A DNA stretch of 64,000 bases from Paraburkholderia acidicola. Lineage in GTDB: Bacteria; Pseudomonadota; Gammaproteobacteria; Burkholderiales; Burkholderiaceae. Below, piece after piece: positions 27,800-35,846 of the stretch; the first letter of the stretch is position 1, and each line of letters opens with the position of its first letter. The translations under genes were made by a program, and so were the position numbers. Location: contig NZ_MTZV01000002.1 in assembly GCF_002362315.1 (NCBI RefSeq), positions 558,001 through 622,000 of the forward strand, in the 5' to 3' direction. The notes under the pieces are model-generated. The model was not told the origin of the DNA and made no database searches. It worked only from the letters and a program-made list of their open reading frames with translations.

Positions 27800-28303
27800 T
27801 CAAACCTTACCCTGCGCGACCACCTCAGGCTTCAGCTCGACGATCGCGTCGAGCGCATCCTTCACATCCATCGCGTACTTCGCGAGGCGCCGCTGCTCGT
27901 CGGTCTCCGGCACGAACGGCGGCACCGGTACCGGGTGCCCGTTCTCGTTGACAGCGACCATCACGACGAGGCAATCGGTGGTCTGCAGCAGTTCGCCGCC
28001 CTTCGGATCGCCCGCCTGCACCGACACGTGGATGTGCATGCTGGTGCGCCCGGTCGTCACCACGCGCGCACGCAGTTCGACGAGATTGCCGACGAGAATC
28101 GGCCGGCGAAAACGGATATTGCCGACGCTCACGGTCACGCAATAGCGGCCGGACCAGACGGCCGCGCACGCGTACGCGGTTTCGTCGATCCACTTCATCA
28201 GCGCACCGCCGTGCACTTTGCCGCCGAAGTTGACCGAAGTCGGCTCGGCAAGAAAGCGGAACGTGGTCTCCGATCGATCGAGGGATGCAGCGGGGGTAGA
28301 CAT
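27800..28303 (-). CDS. Acyl-CoA thioesterase, hotdog fold (YciA-like)
   Basis: A 167-residue single hotdog-domain thioesterase that would hydrolyse acyl-CoAs to free acids and CoA. The motif VNFGGKVHGGALMKWIDETA carries the helix and the catalytic Asp region typical of YciA/ACOT types. IRFRRPILVGNLVELRA and TSMHIHVSVQA are the following strands. The C-terminal extension of about 30 residues is helical. It converges on fumC and has no operon partner. Confidence 0.9.
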   Translation of the reverse strand: MSTPAASLDRSETTFRFLAEPTSVNFGGKVHGGALMKWIDETAYACAAVWSGRYCVTVSVGNIRFRRPILVGNLVELRARVVTTGRTSMHIHVSVQAGDPKGGELLQTTDCLVVMVAVNENGHPVPVPPFVPETDEQRRLAKYAMDVKDALDAIVELKPEVVAQGKV

Positions 28304-28572
28304 GGGGACTCCGGTCAGTCAGAACGGGCTGGTCGCGGCAATGCGGATCAGCGTTGCGGCAAATCTTACCCCGGCATCGGTGATGCGACAAAATCATTGA
28401 CCCGCTATTGATCTGTCACTGAGCTGCTACTGCGCGATATAAAAACACCTGACTCAGACCAACGTTTGCGTACCCATCGGCCGAACGGTAACAGACCGTC
28501 TAAATCGCGCGACCAACGAATCCGCCGGGACTAGATTGGAATCGTCGATTCTCCGGTAGCAAGGGTGCAGAC

Positions 28573-28749
28573 ATGAAGACCGCTCTTTTCCTCTCCCAGT
28601 TGTCGCGCTTGTCACGCTTGCATACGGAAATCATTCTGCTTGCAAACGGCTACATGGAAGTTGCATGTCCCGACTACGAATTGCCGGAGATGAACCGTCA
28701 CTGGCTGATTCGCAGGGTGGTCGACTACGGGGTTGTCTGCCTGCTTTAA
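28573..28749 (+). CDS. Possible small protein of 58 residues
   Basis: A short open frame starting MKTALFLSQLSRLSRLH and ending in Leu-Leu, with an AAGGG ribosome site 7 nt upstream (28561-28565). It mixes hydrophobic and basic residues, has two Cys, and has no clear signal peptide or membrane helix. It fills most of an otherwise empty 477-nt stretch between the thioesterase and the GlxA-type regulator. No family is recognised. Chance is possible at this length. Confidence 0.45.
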   Translation: MKTALFLSQLSRLSRLHTEIILLANGYMEVACPDYELPEMNRHWLIRRVVDYGVVCLL

Positions 28750-28780
28750 CGTTCGGCGGAAAGGCGGCCGGCGGTCGGTC

Positions 28781-29929
28781 TCACGCGCGGGGCCGCGCGG
28801 TCGGCCGGGTCGATGCGAAGCGCTCGCGATAGTCGTGCGGCAGCACACCGAAGTGGCGCAGAAACGCGCGCCGCAGATTCTGCTCGCTGCCAAATCCACA
28901 TTCGAGCGCGATCCTTTTCAGCGGCCGGCTCGACTCGGCAAGCGCGCGCGACGCCGCTTCGAGCCGCAGCGCCGACACCGTTCGCGCGGGTGTGCGGCCT
29001 ACCTCATCGACGTAACGCCGCGCAAAAGTGCGCGGGCTCATCCGCGCGCGTTCGGCAAGCCGTTCGACCGACAGATCGTCGCGCAGATTCGTGGCGATCC
29101 AGCCGTGCAATGCATCGAACGCACCGGCTGCCGACGTCTGCGCCGCCAGCGTCGCACTGAACTGCGACTGCCCGCCCTGCCGCTTCATGAACACGACGAG
29201 CCGCCGCGCCACCTGCATCGCGACCGTGTGGCCGAGGTCCTCTTCGATCAGCGCGAGCGCCAGATCGATGCCTGCAGTAACACCCGCCGACGTCCACACG
29301 CTGCGCCCCGAGCGTGCGTCGAGCGGCGCGCGGATGAAGATCGGTTCGGCATCGACCTGCACGCGCGGAAATTGCCGGGCGAGGCGCTCGGCATTGCGCC
29401 AGTGCGTGGTCGCGCGCAGGCCATCGAGCACACCCGCCGCGGCCAGATAGAACGCGCCCGTGCAGACCGAACACACGCGCCGTATAGGCGGTGCCCGACG
29501 GGCGATCCACGCGACCAGTTCGGGCTGCAACGCGTAGCCGTCGTCGATCGGCACACCTGGGACGATCAGCGTATCGATCGATTCGTGCTCGAGCGCGTCG
29601 AGACGTTGCGTGACGATAGGCAGACCGGGGTAGGTTTGCAGTACACCGCCGTCGATCGAGGCGATAGAGAGCCGGTATGCAACCGGCGCCTGCTCCCGTG
29701 CGTCCTGAACACTCTGCGCGCCGGTTGCGCAGCGCCGGTCGGCAACGGTGAGTTCAGCGCGCCAGAACGCTTCCAGCGGACCACTCGCATCGAGTAAGAC
29801 GAGGTCGGGCGCTACCGCGAACACGATGTGGCGCACCGCTGGGGTGGCGGTTATTTCGTTCGCGGCCCGGGTTGCGGTTTTCGCGGCAGGCACCCGCCGG
29901 CCGGTTTTCGTAGCGGTTACGCCGGCCAT
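28781..29929 (-). CDS. GlxA-family regulator: DJ-1/PfpI-like domain plus AraC helix-turn-helix
   Basis: A 382-residue regulator. The N-terminal DJ-1/PfpI-like domain (about residues 35-215) carries the nucleophile-elbow-like CSVCTGAFYLAAAG, usually non-catalytic in this family and used for sensing. The C-terminal AraC-type domain has RARMSPRTFARRYVDEVG and ends in FGSEQNLRRAFLRHFGVLPHDYR. Homologues include GlxA and the carnitine and arginine regulators CdhR and ArgR of Pseudomonas. The effector and targets here are unknown. Confidence 0.9.
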   Translation of the reverse strand: MAGVTATKTGRRVPAAKTATRAANEITATPAVRHIVFAVAPDLVLLDASGPLEAFWRAELTVADRRCATGAQSVQDAREQAPVAYRLSIASIDGGVLQTYPGLPIVTQRLDALEHESIDTLIVPGVPIDDGYALQPELVAWIARRAPPIRRVCSVCTGAFYLAAAGVLDGLRATTHWRNAERLARQFPRVQVDAEPIFIRAPLDARSGRSVWTSAGVTAGIDLALALIEEDLGHTVAMQVARRLVVFMKRQGGQSQFSATLAAQTSAAGAFDALHGWIATNLRDDLSVERLAERARMSPRTFARRYVDEVGRTPARTVSALRLEAASRALAESSRPLKRIALECGFGSEQNLRRAFLRHFGVLPHDYRERFASTRPTARPRA

Positions 29930-29965
29930 TTATCGCTCGTGTATTGCATCGTTCGCGTGCCGGCG

Positions 29966-30112
29966 TTATTTGCTGTGGAACGACACGCCTTCGTCGATCG
30001 TGCCGTACATCGAGATGCGGCCGGAGCCCGGCCCCGACGCATCCGGGCCGCCGCCCTGCGCGCAGGCAGTGCACAGCAACGCAACGGTGGCAAAAACAAG
30101 GAGCAGTTTCAT
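29966..30112 (-). CDS. Mini-lipoprotein of 48 residues
   Basis: A very short gene encoding MKLLLVFATVALLCTAC followed by a Gly/Pro/Ser-rich linker and the ending RISMYGTIDEGVSFHSK. LCTAC is a textbook lipobox, so the mature protein would be only about 32 residues, lipid-anchored at Cys17. The tail resembles the first beta strand of Burkholderia porins (SVTLYGVxDxG type). No clear ribosome site is seen. The 364-nt stretch from 29930 to 30293 otherwise holds only upstream sequence for its neighbours. Function is unknown. Confidence 0.6.
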   Translation of the reverse strand: MKLLLVFATVALLCTACAQGGGPDASGPGSGRISMYGTIDEGVSFHSK

Positions 30113-30293
30113 GGCGACGGTTTCTGCAGAACAGGCAACGATTCTAGCCTGGTGACGCGCGGCGCCGCAGCGACCATCGGCCGCTCATTCGACAATTCAG
30201 GTCAAGCTGAAACATCGAATACCGCATCCGGGTACAGTTGAGACATCGCGCCGATGCCGTCCGGCATCACCTTTATCCAGCAAGGAAGTCACC

Positions 30294-31007
30294 ATGCCCA
30301 CCGCCTCCGCCGACGATCACAGCCATTTCCCCGGTTTAAGCCGGATCGGCGCGTTGCTGGCCGACCCGGGGCGCGCGGCGATGCTGTGGGCACTGATGGA
30401 CGGCAGCGCCCGACCGGCCGGCGAACTGACGTTGATCGCTGGCCTCTCGCCTTCCGCGGCAAGCGCTCACCTTGCGCGACTCACCGAAGGCGGTCTGCTA
30501 GCCGTCGAGGTACGCGGGCGGCACCGTTACTTCCGCATCGCTACGCCGGATATCGCGGCATCGATCGAAGCGCTCGCCAACGTCGCACAAGCCACCGCGC
30601 CTCAGCGCGCCGCACCGCGTACGGCACGTACGGTACCGGTCGACATGCGCTACGCCCGAACCTGCTACGACCACATGGCAGGCGAGCTGGCAGTCCGTGT
30701 GTTCGAGCGGATGGTCGAGCATGGGCACCTCACGCGGGACGGCGATGCACTCGAAGCGACGTCGCGCGGCACCGCGCATTTCGCGGACTGGGGCATCGAT
30801 GTCGCGGGTCAACACACGCGTCGACGCCGCTTCGCCTGCACCTGTCCTGACTGGAGCGAACGGCGCCCGCATCTGGGTGGTGCGCTCGGCGCGGCGTTGC
30901 TCGATTCGTGGTCGCGTCAGGGCTGGGTCGAGCGTACTGAGCGGCCACGCATCCTGCGTATCACGCCGACCGGCCACCAGCGCTTCAACGATTTTCTGGC
31001 GCGGTAA
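30294..31007 (+). CDS. ArsR-family winged-helix regulator with extended C-terminus
   Basis: A 237-residue regulator. The N-terminal winged helix (about residues 15-90) has the ArsR pattern: GRAAMLWALMDGSARPAGEL, the recognition helix LSPSAASAHLARLTEGGLL and the wing RGRHRYFRI. No metal-binding Cys pair (ELCVC type) is visible in it, so it is probably not a classical metal sensor. The C-terminal domain (about 115-237) contains the FACTCPDWSERRPHLGGALG segment found in the larger ArsR/YgaV-like group and may bind a ligand through its two Cys. Its target is unknown. Confidence 0.88.
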   Translation: MPTASADDHSHFPGLSRIGALLADPGRAAMLWALMDGSARPAGELTLIAGLSPSAASAHLARLTEGGLLAVEVRGRHRYFRIATPDIAASIEALANVAQATAPQRAAPRTARTVPVDMRYARTCYDHMAGELAVRVFERMVEHGHLTRDGDALEATSRGTAHFADWGIDVAGQHTRRRRFACTCPDWSERRPHLGGALGAALLDSWSRQGWVERTERPRILRITPTGHQRFNDFLAR

Positions 31008-31045
31008 CGCTCCGACCGACCCTACCGCTTGATCGAATCATCCGA

Positions 31046-32017
31046 TCAAACCGCCATCGGCGCTGTCAACGGTTCGTGATGCTGGTAACCGACGAGCGAG
31101 AAATCCGCCGGTTCGATTTTCTCCAGCCATTCGGGTTCGTAGATACCGGTTTGCGCGTAGTCGGGCACGCGGTCGGCGATCGCGAGACGCGGGCTCTCGT
31201 ACGGCTCACGCGTGAGCTGCTGTTGCAGCATGTCGAGCTGATTCTCGTAGATATGCGCGTCGCCAATGAAGTAACTAAACCAGCGCGGCGTGTACCCGGT
31301 GAGGCGCCCGACCAGATGCAACAGCGCGGCACCTTCGGTCAGATTAAACGGCGTACCGAGACCGACATCGTTACTGCGGATGTACAGACACAGCGAAATC
31401 TCGCGACGCGTCACGTTGGGCAGGAACTGATACAGCAGGTGGCAGGCGGGCAACGCAATCTCTTCGAGCACTGCGGGGTTCCAGCCATGAAACAAAATGC
31501 GTCGGTCCGCCGGGTTCTGCATGATCGTGTCGAGACACTGGCGCAACTGGTCGACGGCCTTGTAGAGGAGCACCTTGCGCGTACCGTCTTCATCGAATGT
31601 CGTGACCGTGCGATAACCGCGCGCCGTTGCATCCGCGATCCGCGCGCTGGCCTGTTCGTCGAGCACCTTGTAGGCCGGCCACTTGCGCCATTGCACGCCG
31701 TACACGTCACCGAGATCGTCTGGTCCCTCGCGATACGGATTGGCGAGCCACTGCGGATTGTCGTTCGCGTTCGCATCCCACACCTTGCAGCCCAGCTCGC
31801 GAAATTCCGCCGCGCTGCGCGAGGCGCGTAAAAACCCTACCAGTTCGCCGATCGCCGACTTGAACGCGAGTTTCTTCGTCGTCACAGCGGGAAAACCCTG
31901 TTGCAGATCGAAGCGCAACATCGCGCCCGGCATGCTGATCGTACGAATGCCGGTGCGATTCTCCTGCCATGTGCCGGTGTCGAGGATCGAGCGGACGAGG
32001 TCGAGGTATTGTTTCAT
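31046..32017 (-). CDS. thyA: Thymidylate synthase
   Basis: ThyA methylates dUMP to dTMP with methylene-tetrahydrofolate, giving dihydrofolate that FolA (42112) recycles. The catalytic Cys is C192 in [18 protein letters not shown] near residue 21 binds phosphate and [11 protein letters not shown] carries the dUMP-contacting Asn. At 323 residues it is about 60 longer than E. coli ThyA (264), largely from an insertion around residues 115-155 seen in a recognised subgroup. It converges on the ArsR-type gene. thyA and folA lie about 10 kb apart with the amyloid-like cluster between them. Confidence 0.96.
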   Translation of the reverse strand: MKQYLDLVRSILDTGTWQENRTGIRTISMPGAMLRFDLQQGFPAVTTKKLAFKSAIGELVGFLRASRSAAEFRELGCKVWDANANDNPQWLANPYREGPDDLGDVYGVQWRKWPAYKVLDEQASARIADATARGYRTVTTFDEDGTRKVLLYKAVDQLRQCLDTIMQNPADRRILFHGWNPAVLEEIALPACHLLYQFLPNVTRREISLCLYIRSNDVGLGTPFNLTEGAALLHLVGRLTGYTPRWFSYFIGDAHIYENQLDMLQQQLTREPYESPRLAIADRVPDYAQTGIYEPEWLEKIEPADFSLVGYQHHEPLTAPMAV

Positions 32018-32181
32018 GCAGATTCCTTCGGCCGGGCGCGATGCGCCCGCGGTTAGGCGAGAAACCGTGATTTTACCAAGCGAAGGGAGGATGCGTTCGG
32101 AGCGACGTGCGCGGCGTGCGGCGCACGTGTGTGTGGCGGTGTATCAGACGTGAATCGTGCGGATCACTCCGCTCTATGCCG

Positions 32182-33576
32182 TCACAGATGCGGCATCGTC
32201 GCCTGCAGGTCGGTATGCTGCGCGAGCGGCTCTGCTTCGATGTGCCGCATGCCATGCGCGCACAGCAGACGATACAGCGTCACACGCGAGATACCGAGTT
32301 CCTGCGCCGCATCGCCGAGCCGACCGCGATGACGCAGCAGCGCGAGTTCGATGGCCTGACGTTCCGCGGCTTCGCGCGCCTGCGCGAGCGAGACCGGCAC
32401 GATCTCGACATACTCGGCGAGTTCGAGATCGCGTGCGGTGATGGCGCGTCCTTCCGACATCACGATTGCTCGCCGCACACGATTGATCAGCTCACGCACA
32501 TTGCCTGGCCAGCTGTAGTTATGGAGCGCGGCAATCGCATCGGGGGAAAACCCGCGTAACCGGCGGCTTGCATCTTTTCTGAAACGTTCGAGCATGTGCC
32601 GCGCGAGCAGTTCGATGTCCTTGCCGCGTGCACGCAGCGGTGGCTCATCGATCTGCAGCACGCACAGCCGGTGATACAGATCCGAACGAAACCGCCCTTC
32701 GATCATCGCCGCGGTCATATCGACGTGGGTCGCGGAAATGATGCGTACGTCGACGGGAATCGTACCGTGACCACCGAGGCGTTCCACCTTGCGTTCCTGC
32801 AGGAAGCGCAGCAGGCTCGCCTGACTTTCGAGCGGGAGATCACCGATTTCATCGAGAAACAGCGTGCCACCGTTGGCCGCTTCGACGCGACCGATCTTGC
32901 GTTGATTCGCACCGGTAAACGCACCGCGCTCATAGCCGAACAGTTCAGATTGCAGCAGATGCGGCGGAATCGCACCGCAGTTGATCGGCACGAACGGCGC
33001 GTCACGGCGCGACGAACGTTCATGAATCGCGACTGCGGTCAGCTCTTTACCGGTACCCGATTCACCGGAGATAAATACCGGCGCATCGGTCATCGCGACC
33101 TTACGAATGGAGCGGAACAGCGCGAGCATGGCGTCGCAGGAGCCGACCATCTCGCCTTCGTTGCTGCTCTGTTTGGGATCGTTCGACGCGGTCTCGCCGA
33201 GCGACACCATACCGTACGCATGCCCCACCGAATCGACGATGCGATCGTCCGAATACGGCACCGTCACATAGTCGAAACAGTAGTCGCGCACGAGCCTGCG
33301 CAACGCTGCGTCCTGCAGCTGGCCGGCCGTTGTGGCCGCGACCCAGCCGACGTTCTGCATCGTCAGGCACGCTTCGAATGCAGCGATTTCATGTTGCTGA
33401 AAACGGCTTGTCAGATCGAGCAGGCCGCCCGCTGCCATACCGGCGCGAACCGCCCGACGCGCGTCGCGTGCCGAACCGACTACCTCGACATGCCAGCCGC
33501 GGTCGTGAAACTGGGTGTGCAACCTCGCGTTGGGGTCGCGCGAAACGTAAATCAATTGGCGCGTTGCGGATTCCAT
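32182..33576 (-). CDS. Sigma-54 enhancer-binding protein with degenerate receiver (VpsR-like), copy 1
   Basis: A 464-residue transcription activator for sigma-54 RNA polymerase. Residues 1-125 resemble a response-regulator receiver but lack the acidic pair and the usual Lys-Pro end, so it may not be phosphorylated in the normal way; Asp54 remains. The AAA+ domain is complete: Walker A GESGTGKE (171-178), the sigma-54 contact loop GAFTGA (218-223) and Walker B GGTLFLDEIG (237-246). A Fis-type helix-turn-helix ends the protein ([16 protein letters not shown]). The layout matches VpsR, a c-di-GMP-responsive biofilm regulator. It is transcribed away from the amyloid-like operon and is a paralogue of the regulator at its far end. 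Confidence 0.92.
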   Translation of the reverse strand: MESATRQLIYVSRDPNARLHTQFHDRGWHVEVVGSARDARRAVRAGMAAGGLLDLTSRFQQHEIAAFEACLTMQNVGWVAATTAGQLQDAALRRLVRDYCFDYVTVPYSDDRIVDSVGHAYGMVSLGETASNDPKQSSNEGEMVGSCDAMLALFRSIRKVAMTDAPVFISGESGTGKELTAVAIHERSSRRDAPFVPINCGAIPPHLLQSELFGYERGAFTGANQRKIGRVEAANGGTLFLDEIGDLPLESQASLLRFLQERKVERLGGHGTIPVDVRIISATHVDMTAAMIEGRFRSDLYHRLCVLQIDEPPLRARGKDIELLARHMLERFRKDASRRLRGFSPDAIAALHNYSWPGNVRELINRVRRAIVMSEGRAITARDLELAEYVEIVPVSLAQAREAAERQAIELALLRHRGRLGDAAQELGISRVTLYRLLCAHGMRHIEAEPLAQHTDLQATMPHL

Positions 33577-33622
33577 TATTCAGATCCTCTCGTCAACGAA
33601 CGTTAAGGATGACGGCACGTAC

Positions 33623-33637
33623 CTGAACATGTTTCAG
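33623..33637. promoter_or_regulatory. Near-palindrome upstream of the first regulator
   Basis: CTGAACATGTTTCAG is an almost perfect inverted repeat 47 nt before the regulator's start codon. Its CTGAA/TTCAG arms recur, in opposite order, in the palindrome at 33981. It may be a binding site for one of the two enhancer-binding proteins. Confidence 0.4.
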
Positions 33638-33980
33638 ACACGCTGATTCGCATCGGGACTCACGCAGGGCAAAACCCGAACGGCCATTCCATTCGTGCGA
33701 ACAGCGAATCCCCGAAAAGCGGCGTGTGTGTGTGTATCGAGACGGCCCAGTAGCGGGCTTTTTAAAATATGGAACTGTTTTCGAGAGCTTACTATACGCC
33801 CGCCACTTAGAAAACACATATGCAAATTAAATGCTGAATACCTTGCCCAGCAAGGTTCGCACAGTGGTCCGCAAGTCTACGTGTTTTGAATAAAACGTTT
33901 CCACAAAGGGTTGACCACGAGTCATTACGACGACTGTCGCAATGGCTTGCAATTGCCGTTCATCGGTATTTTCTGCCGCC

Positions 33981-33998
33981 CGTTTCAGCGCTGAAACG
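33981..33998. promoter_or_regulatory. 18-bp perfect palindrome, candidate enhancer site
   Basis: CGTTTCAGCGCTGAAACG is perfectly self-complementary. Its centre is about 84 bp upstream of the -24 element of the sigma-54-type promoter, the usual distance for an enhancer-binding site. Six Ts follow it, so a terminator hairpin is an alternative reading, but no gene lies upstream on that strand. Confidence 0.5.
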
Positions 33999-34072
33999 TT
34001 TTTTCCCGTTTTGCGATTTTCCTCTCCGGACAGGCAACGTCGAATCCAGTCGTAGCAACGGATTGCGGCGCA

Positions 34073-34088
34073 TGGCACACGTTTCGCT
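34073..34088 (+). promoter_or_regulatory. Sigma-54-type (-24/-12) promoter of the amyloid-like operon
   Basis: TGGCAC, five bases, then TCGCT. The GG (34074-34075) and GC (34086-34087) dinucleotides are exactly 12 apart, as sigma-54 requires. The only departure from TGGCAC-N5-TTGC is one T to C. The predicted start near 34099 leaves a short leader with an AAGGAGAG ribosome site. The flanking enhancer-binding proteins support it. Confidence 0.6.
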
Positions 34089-34115
34089 AAATGCCCTGCA
34101 CCAAGGAGAGACATC

Positions 34116-34607
34116 ATGCGACTCGCTTTCCGCATCGACCTGATTGCCGTTACGCCACGCGCCGCACTCTGCGTCGCGCTCGTTTGCAGTGCGCTGCCTT
34201 TTACGGTCCAGGCGCAGACCTTCGTGTCTGCCCGTGCGTTCGACACGTATGCCGCGCCCTTCGTCCTCGCGAACGCGCCGTTCGTCACGGCCGCCGCTTT
34301 CGATGCACCCGCAACGATCGTGGCAGCGCTCGACGATACGTCAGCTGAAAGCGGTTCCACTCTCGCCGCCGTGCTGCGCGACCGGACCGATGCTGCATCG
34401 ATGAACGACCTGGCGCTCGACGACCAGATGCTCTCGCATCAGCGCGGCGGTGCAAGCGGAATGTTGATGGTGGCCGCGACGCCGCAACTGATGCGCGGCG
34501 GCACCGTGACGCTGTGGGACGAGATCGCGCCGCCGGCACCGCTGCCGGTCCCCGTCGATGCGGCGCGTACCGCGCAGACCAACGTCACGAGCTACACGAG
34601 AAAGTGA
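34116..34607 (+). CDS. First gene of the amyloid-like operon, small exported protein of unknown family
   Basis: A 163-residue protein with a signal peptide ending near VQAQTF (residue 35). The mature part is Ala-rich with no known domain. At residues 101-112 it has LDDQMLSHQRGG, which resembles the double-glycine leader motif cut by C39 peptidases, and such a peptidase is encoded five genes downstream. The C-terminus is Pro/Val-rich with a Thr/Tyr-rich end. It has no obvious counterpart among the six genes of the Pseudomonas fap operon. It starts 28 nt after the sigma-54-type -12 element with a good ribosome site (AAGGAGAG). Confidence 0.75.
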   Translation: MRLAFRIDLIAVTPRAALCVALVCSALPFTVQAQTFVSARAFDTYAAPFVLANAPFVTAAAFDAPATIVAALDDTSAESGSTLAAVLRDRTDAASMNDLALDDQMLSHQRGGASGMLMVAATPQLMRGGTVTLWDEIAPPAPLPVPVDAARTAQTNVTSYTRK

Positions 34608-34634
34608 TGCGTACCGCGTCACGACACGAACACT

Positions 34635-34661
34635 GCGCGGCGACCGTATCAGTCGCCGCGC
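34635..34661 (+). other. Strong hairpin in the gap between the first two operon genes
   Basis: GCGCGGCGAC pairs perfectly with GTCGCCGCGC around a 7-nt loop. No T run follows, so it is not a standard terminator. It ends a few bases before the next gene's ribosome site (GGGAG at 34666) and may affect mRNA stability or translation. Confidence 0.55.
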
Positions 34662-34675
34662 CACCGGGAGCAGAC

Positions 34676-35188
34676 ATGAGCACCTCGATCCACACGCCGC
34701 GCGCACACAGCCCGCTTGCAGCACTGCTGCCCGTGCTGCAGGCGCTGCTCGGAATCGCGGCCGCAAGCGGAGCCGGTATCGCCGCCGCGCAGCAGGTGGT
34801 GAACCCTGGCGACATCATCGTCGAGCGGGAAATCACGCCGCGCAGTGCGTTCGCTCACGTTCCGCGCGATCAGGATCCGGTTGCCGTGCGCGCCACCACG
34901 TTCCCGGCCAACACGTTCGATCCGATGATGGCGCAGGTCGTGTCCGACGCCGACCTGACGACAGCACGCGGCTCGAGCGGCCTCGCGCCGATCGGTGCGA
35001 TGGGCGACAGCATCCAGGGTGTGACGCGCATCCTCAGCGGCAATGTGGCGGGCGGCAATATTCCGCTCGGCACAGGCGGTGCGGGCCTGGCGGGCGCCGG
35101 TATCGGCGGCACGATTGCGCAATCGGTGACGGGCGCGCTCGCACCGCTGTCGGCTGCGCTGAGCGGCGGACTCGGAGGTCTGAAATGA
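34676..35188 (+). CDS. FapA-like small exported protein
   Basis: A 170-residue exported protein starting at the ATG at 34676, with a hydrophobic signal segment to about residue 39 (GIAAAQQ). The mature middle carries VSDADLTTARGS at 89-100, aligned with the double-glycine-like motif of two other proteins in the operon. The C-terminal 50 residues are Gly/Ala-rich and hydrophobic (GTGGAGLAGAGIGGTIAQS). Position and size match FapA of the Pseudomonas functional amyloid operon (about 150 residues, a proposed chaperone), but I see no firm sequence identity. Its stop overlaps the next start (ATGA). Confidence 0.7.
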   Translation: MSTSIHTPRAHSPLAALLPVLQALLGIAAASGAGIAAAQQVVNPGDIIVEREITPRSAFAHVPRDQDPVAVRATTFPANTFDPMMAQVVSDADLTTARGSSGLAPIGAMGDSIQGVTRILSGNVAGGNIPLGTGGAGLAGAGIGGTIAQSVTGALAPLSAALSGGLGGLK

Positions 35189-35817
35189 GCGCGCGCCGTT
35201 CTTCGCAGCGCCTGTCGCACACGCTCGTTCGTACGGGCAGCGCAGTACTCGCCGCACTCTTTGCCTGCAGCGCTTACGCGCAGCGCGTGCCCATCGTGAG
35301 CGGCGCCGCATCGATCGACGCGGGTGCCGGTGTCGGCATGACCGGTGCGGTCACCGTCAACGAAGCGGCCGGCCTCGACAACGCGCAGGCCAACCAGTTG
35401 ACGATCACCAGCGGCAACGTCGTCGCCGTCGACAACGCAAGCGCACAGAGCGCATCGGTTGCCGCGAAGGTGACGAGCACGACTGCGTCGATCGGCAGCA
35501 ACGCATTTTCGAATTCGTCCGGAGCCCTGATGATCAATCAGAGCGCCGGCGCAGGGAATCTCCAGCGCAACAGTGTGCAGGTCGGCACTGCGGCGCCAGG
35601 AGTCGAGACCGTCTCGGATAGAGAGCTATCCGTGACGGCCGCGAAAAACGGCGGTCAAGGTCTATCCATCGGGGTTCACAGCGTACGCGAGGCGACTATT
35701 TCCAACGACGCCTTCAAGAACGTCAACGGGATCGTACAGATCAACCAGACAGCCGGTGCCGGTAATGCCACGGCAAACAGTTTTGTGCTCCGTCCCCCGG
35801 CGGGCACTCTTTTTTAA
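35185..35817 (+). CDS. FapB-like repeat protein, probable minor amyloid subunit or nucleator
   Basis: A 210-residue exported protein (signal peptide to about residue 33, SAYAQ) built on three imperfect repeats. These are VNEAAGLDNAQAN (58-70), INQSAGAGNLQRN (117-129) and INQTAGAGNATAN (186-198), separated by Ser/Thr/Ala-rich linkers of about 50 residues. The consensus [VI]N-x-[SAT]-A-G-x-[DG]-N-x-x-x-N matches the Asn/Gln/Gly repeat style of Fap and curli-type amyloids. Size and place match FapB, the proposed nucleator in Pseudomonas. It is translationally coupled to the gene before it and lies 29 nt before the larger repeat protein. The mature chain has no Cys. Confidence 0.75.
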   Translation: MSARRSSQRLSHTLVRTGSAVLAALFACSAYAQRVPIVSGAASIDAGAGVGMTGAVTVNEAAGLDNAQANQLTITSGNVVAVDNASAQSASVAAKVTSTTASIGSNAFSNSSGALMINQSAGAGNLQRNSVQVGTAAPGVETVSDRELSVTAAKNGGQGLSIGVHSVREATISNDAFKNVNGIVQINQTAGAGNATANSFVLRPPAGTLF

Positions 35818-35846
35818 CTGACCACACTTGTAATCGGAGCGACATC

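Larger units (their letters stand above)
33577..34115. promoter_or_regulatory. 539-bp regulatory region between regulator and amyloid-like operon
   Basis: The longest gene-free stretch in the window, and visibly richer in A+T than the surrounding genes. It separates two divergent units and holds a sigma-54-type promoter (34073-34088), an 18-bp palindrome (33981-33998), a related near-palindrome (33623-33637) and a short GT tract near 33723. I see no convincing gene in it. Confidence 0.7.

Noticed and set aside
33722..33733. Short GT repeat
   Set aside because: Too short to call a functional repeat; no pattern links it to either regulator.
33943..33957. Second sigma-54-like site, TGGCTT with TTGC
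   Set aside because: GG and GC are 11 bp apart instead of the 12 required.
33827..34360. Minus-strand frame of 177 codons in the regulatory region
   Set aside because: It overlaps the start of the first operon gene and the sigma-54-type promoter, lacks a ribosome site and shows no domain.
34558..35184. N-terminal extension of the FapB-like frame
   Set aside because: The upstream part is Arg-rich and overlaps other genes; the true start is the ATG at 35185 with a signal peptide right after it.
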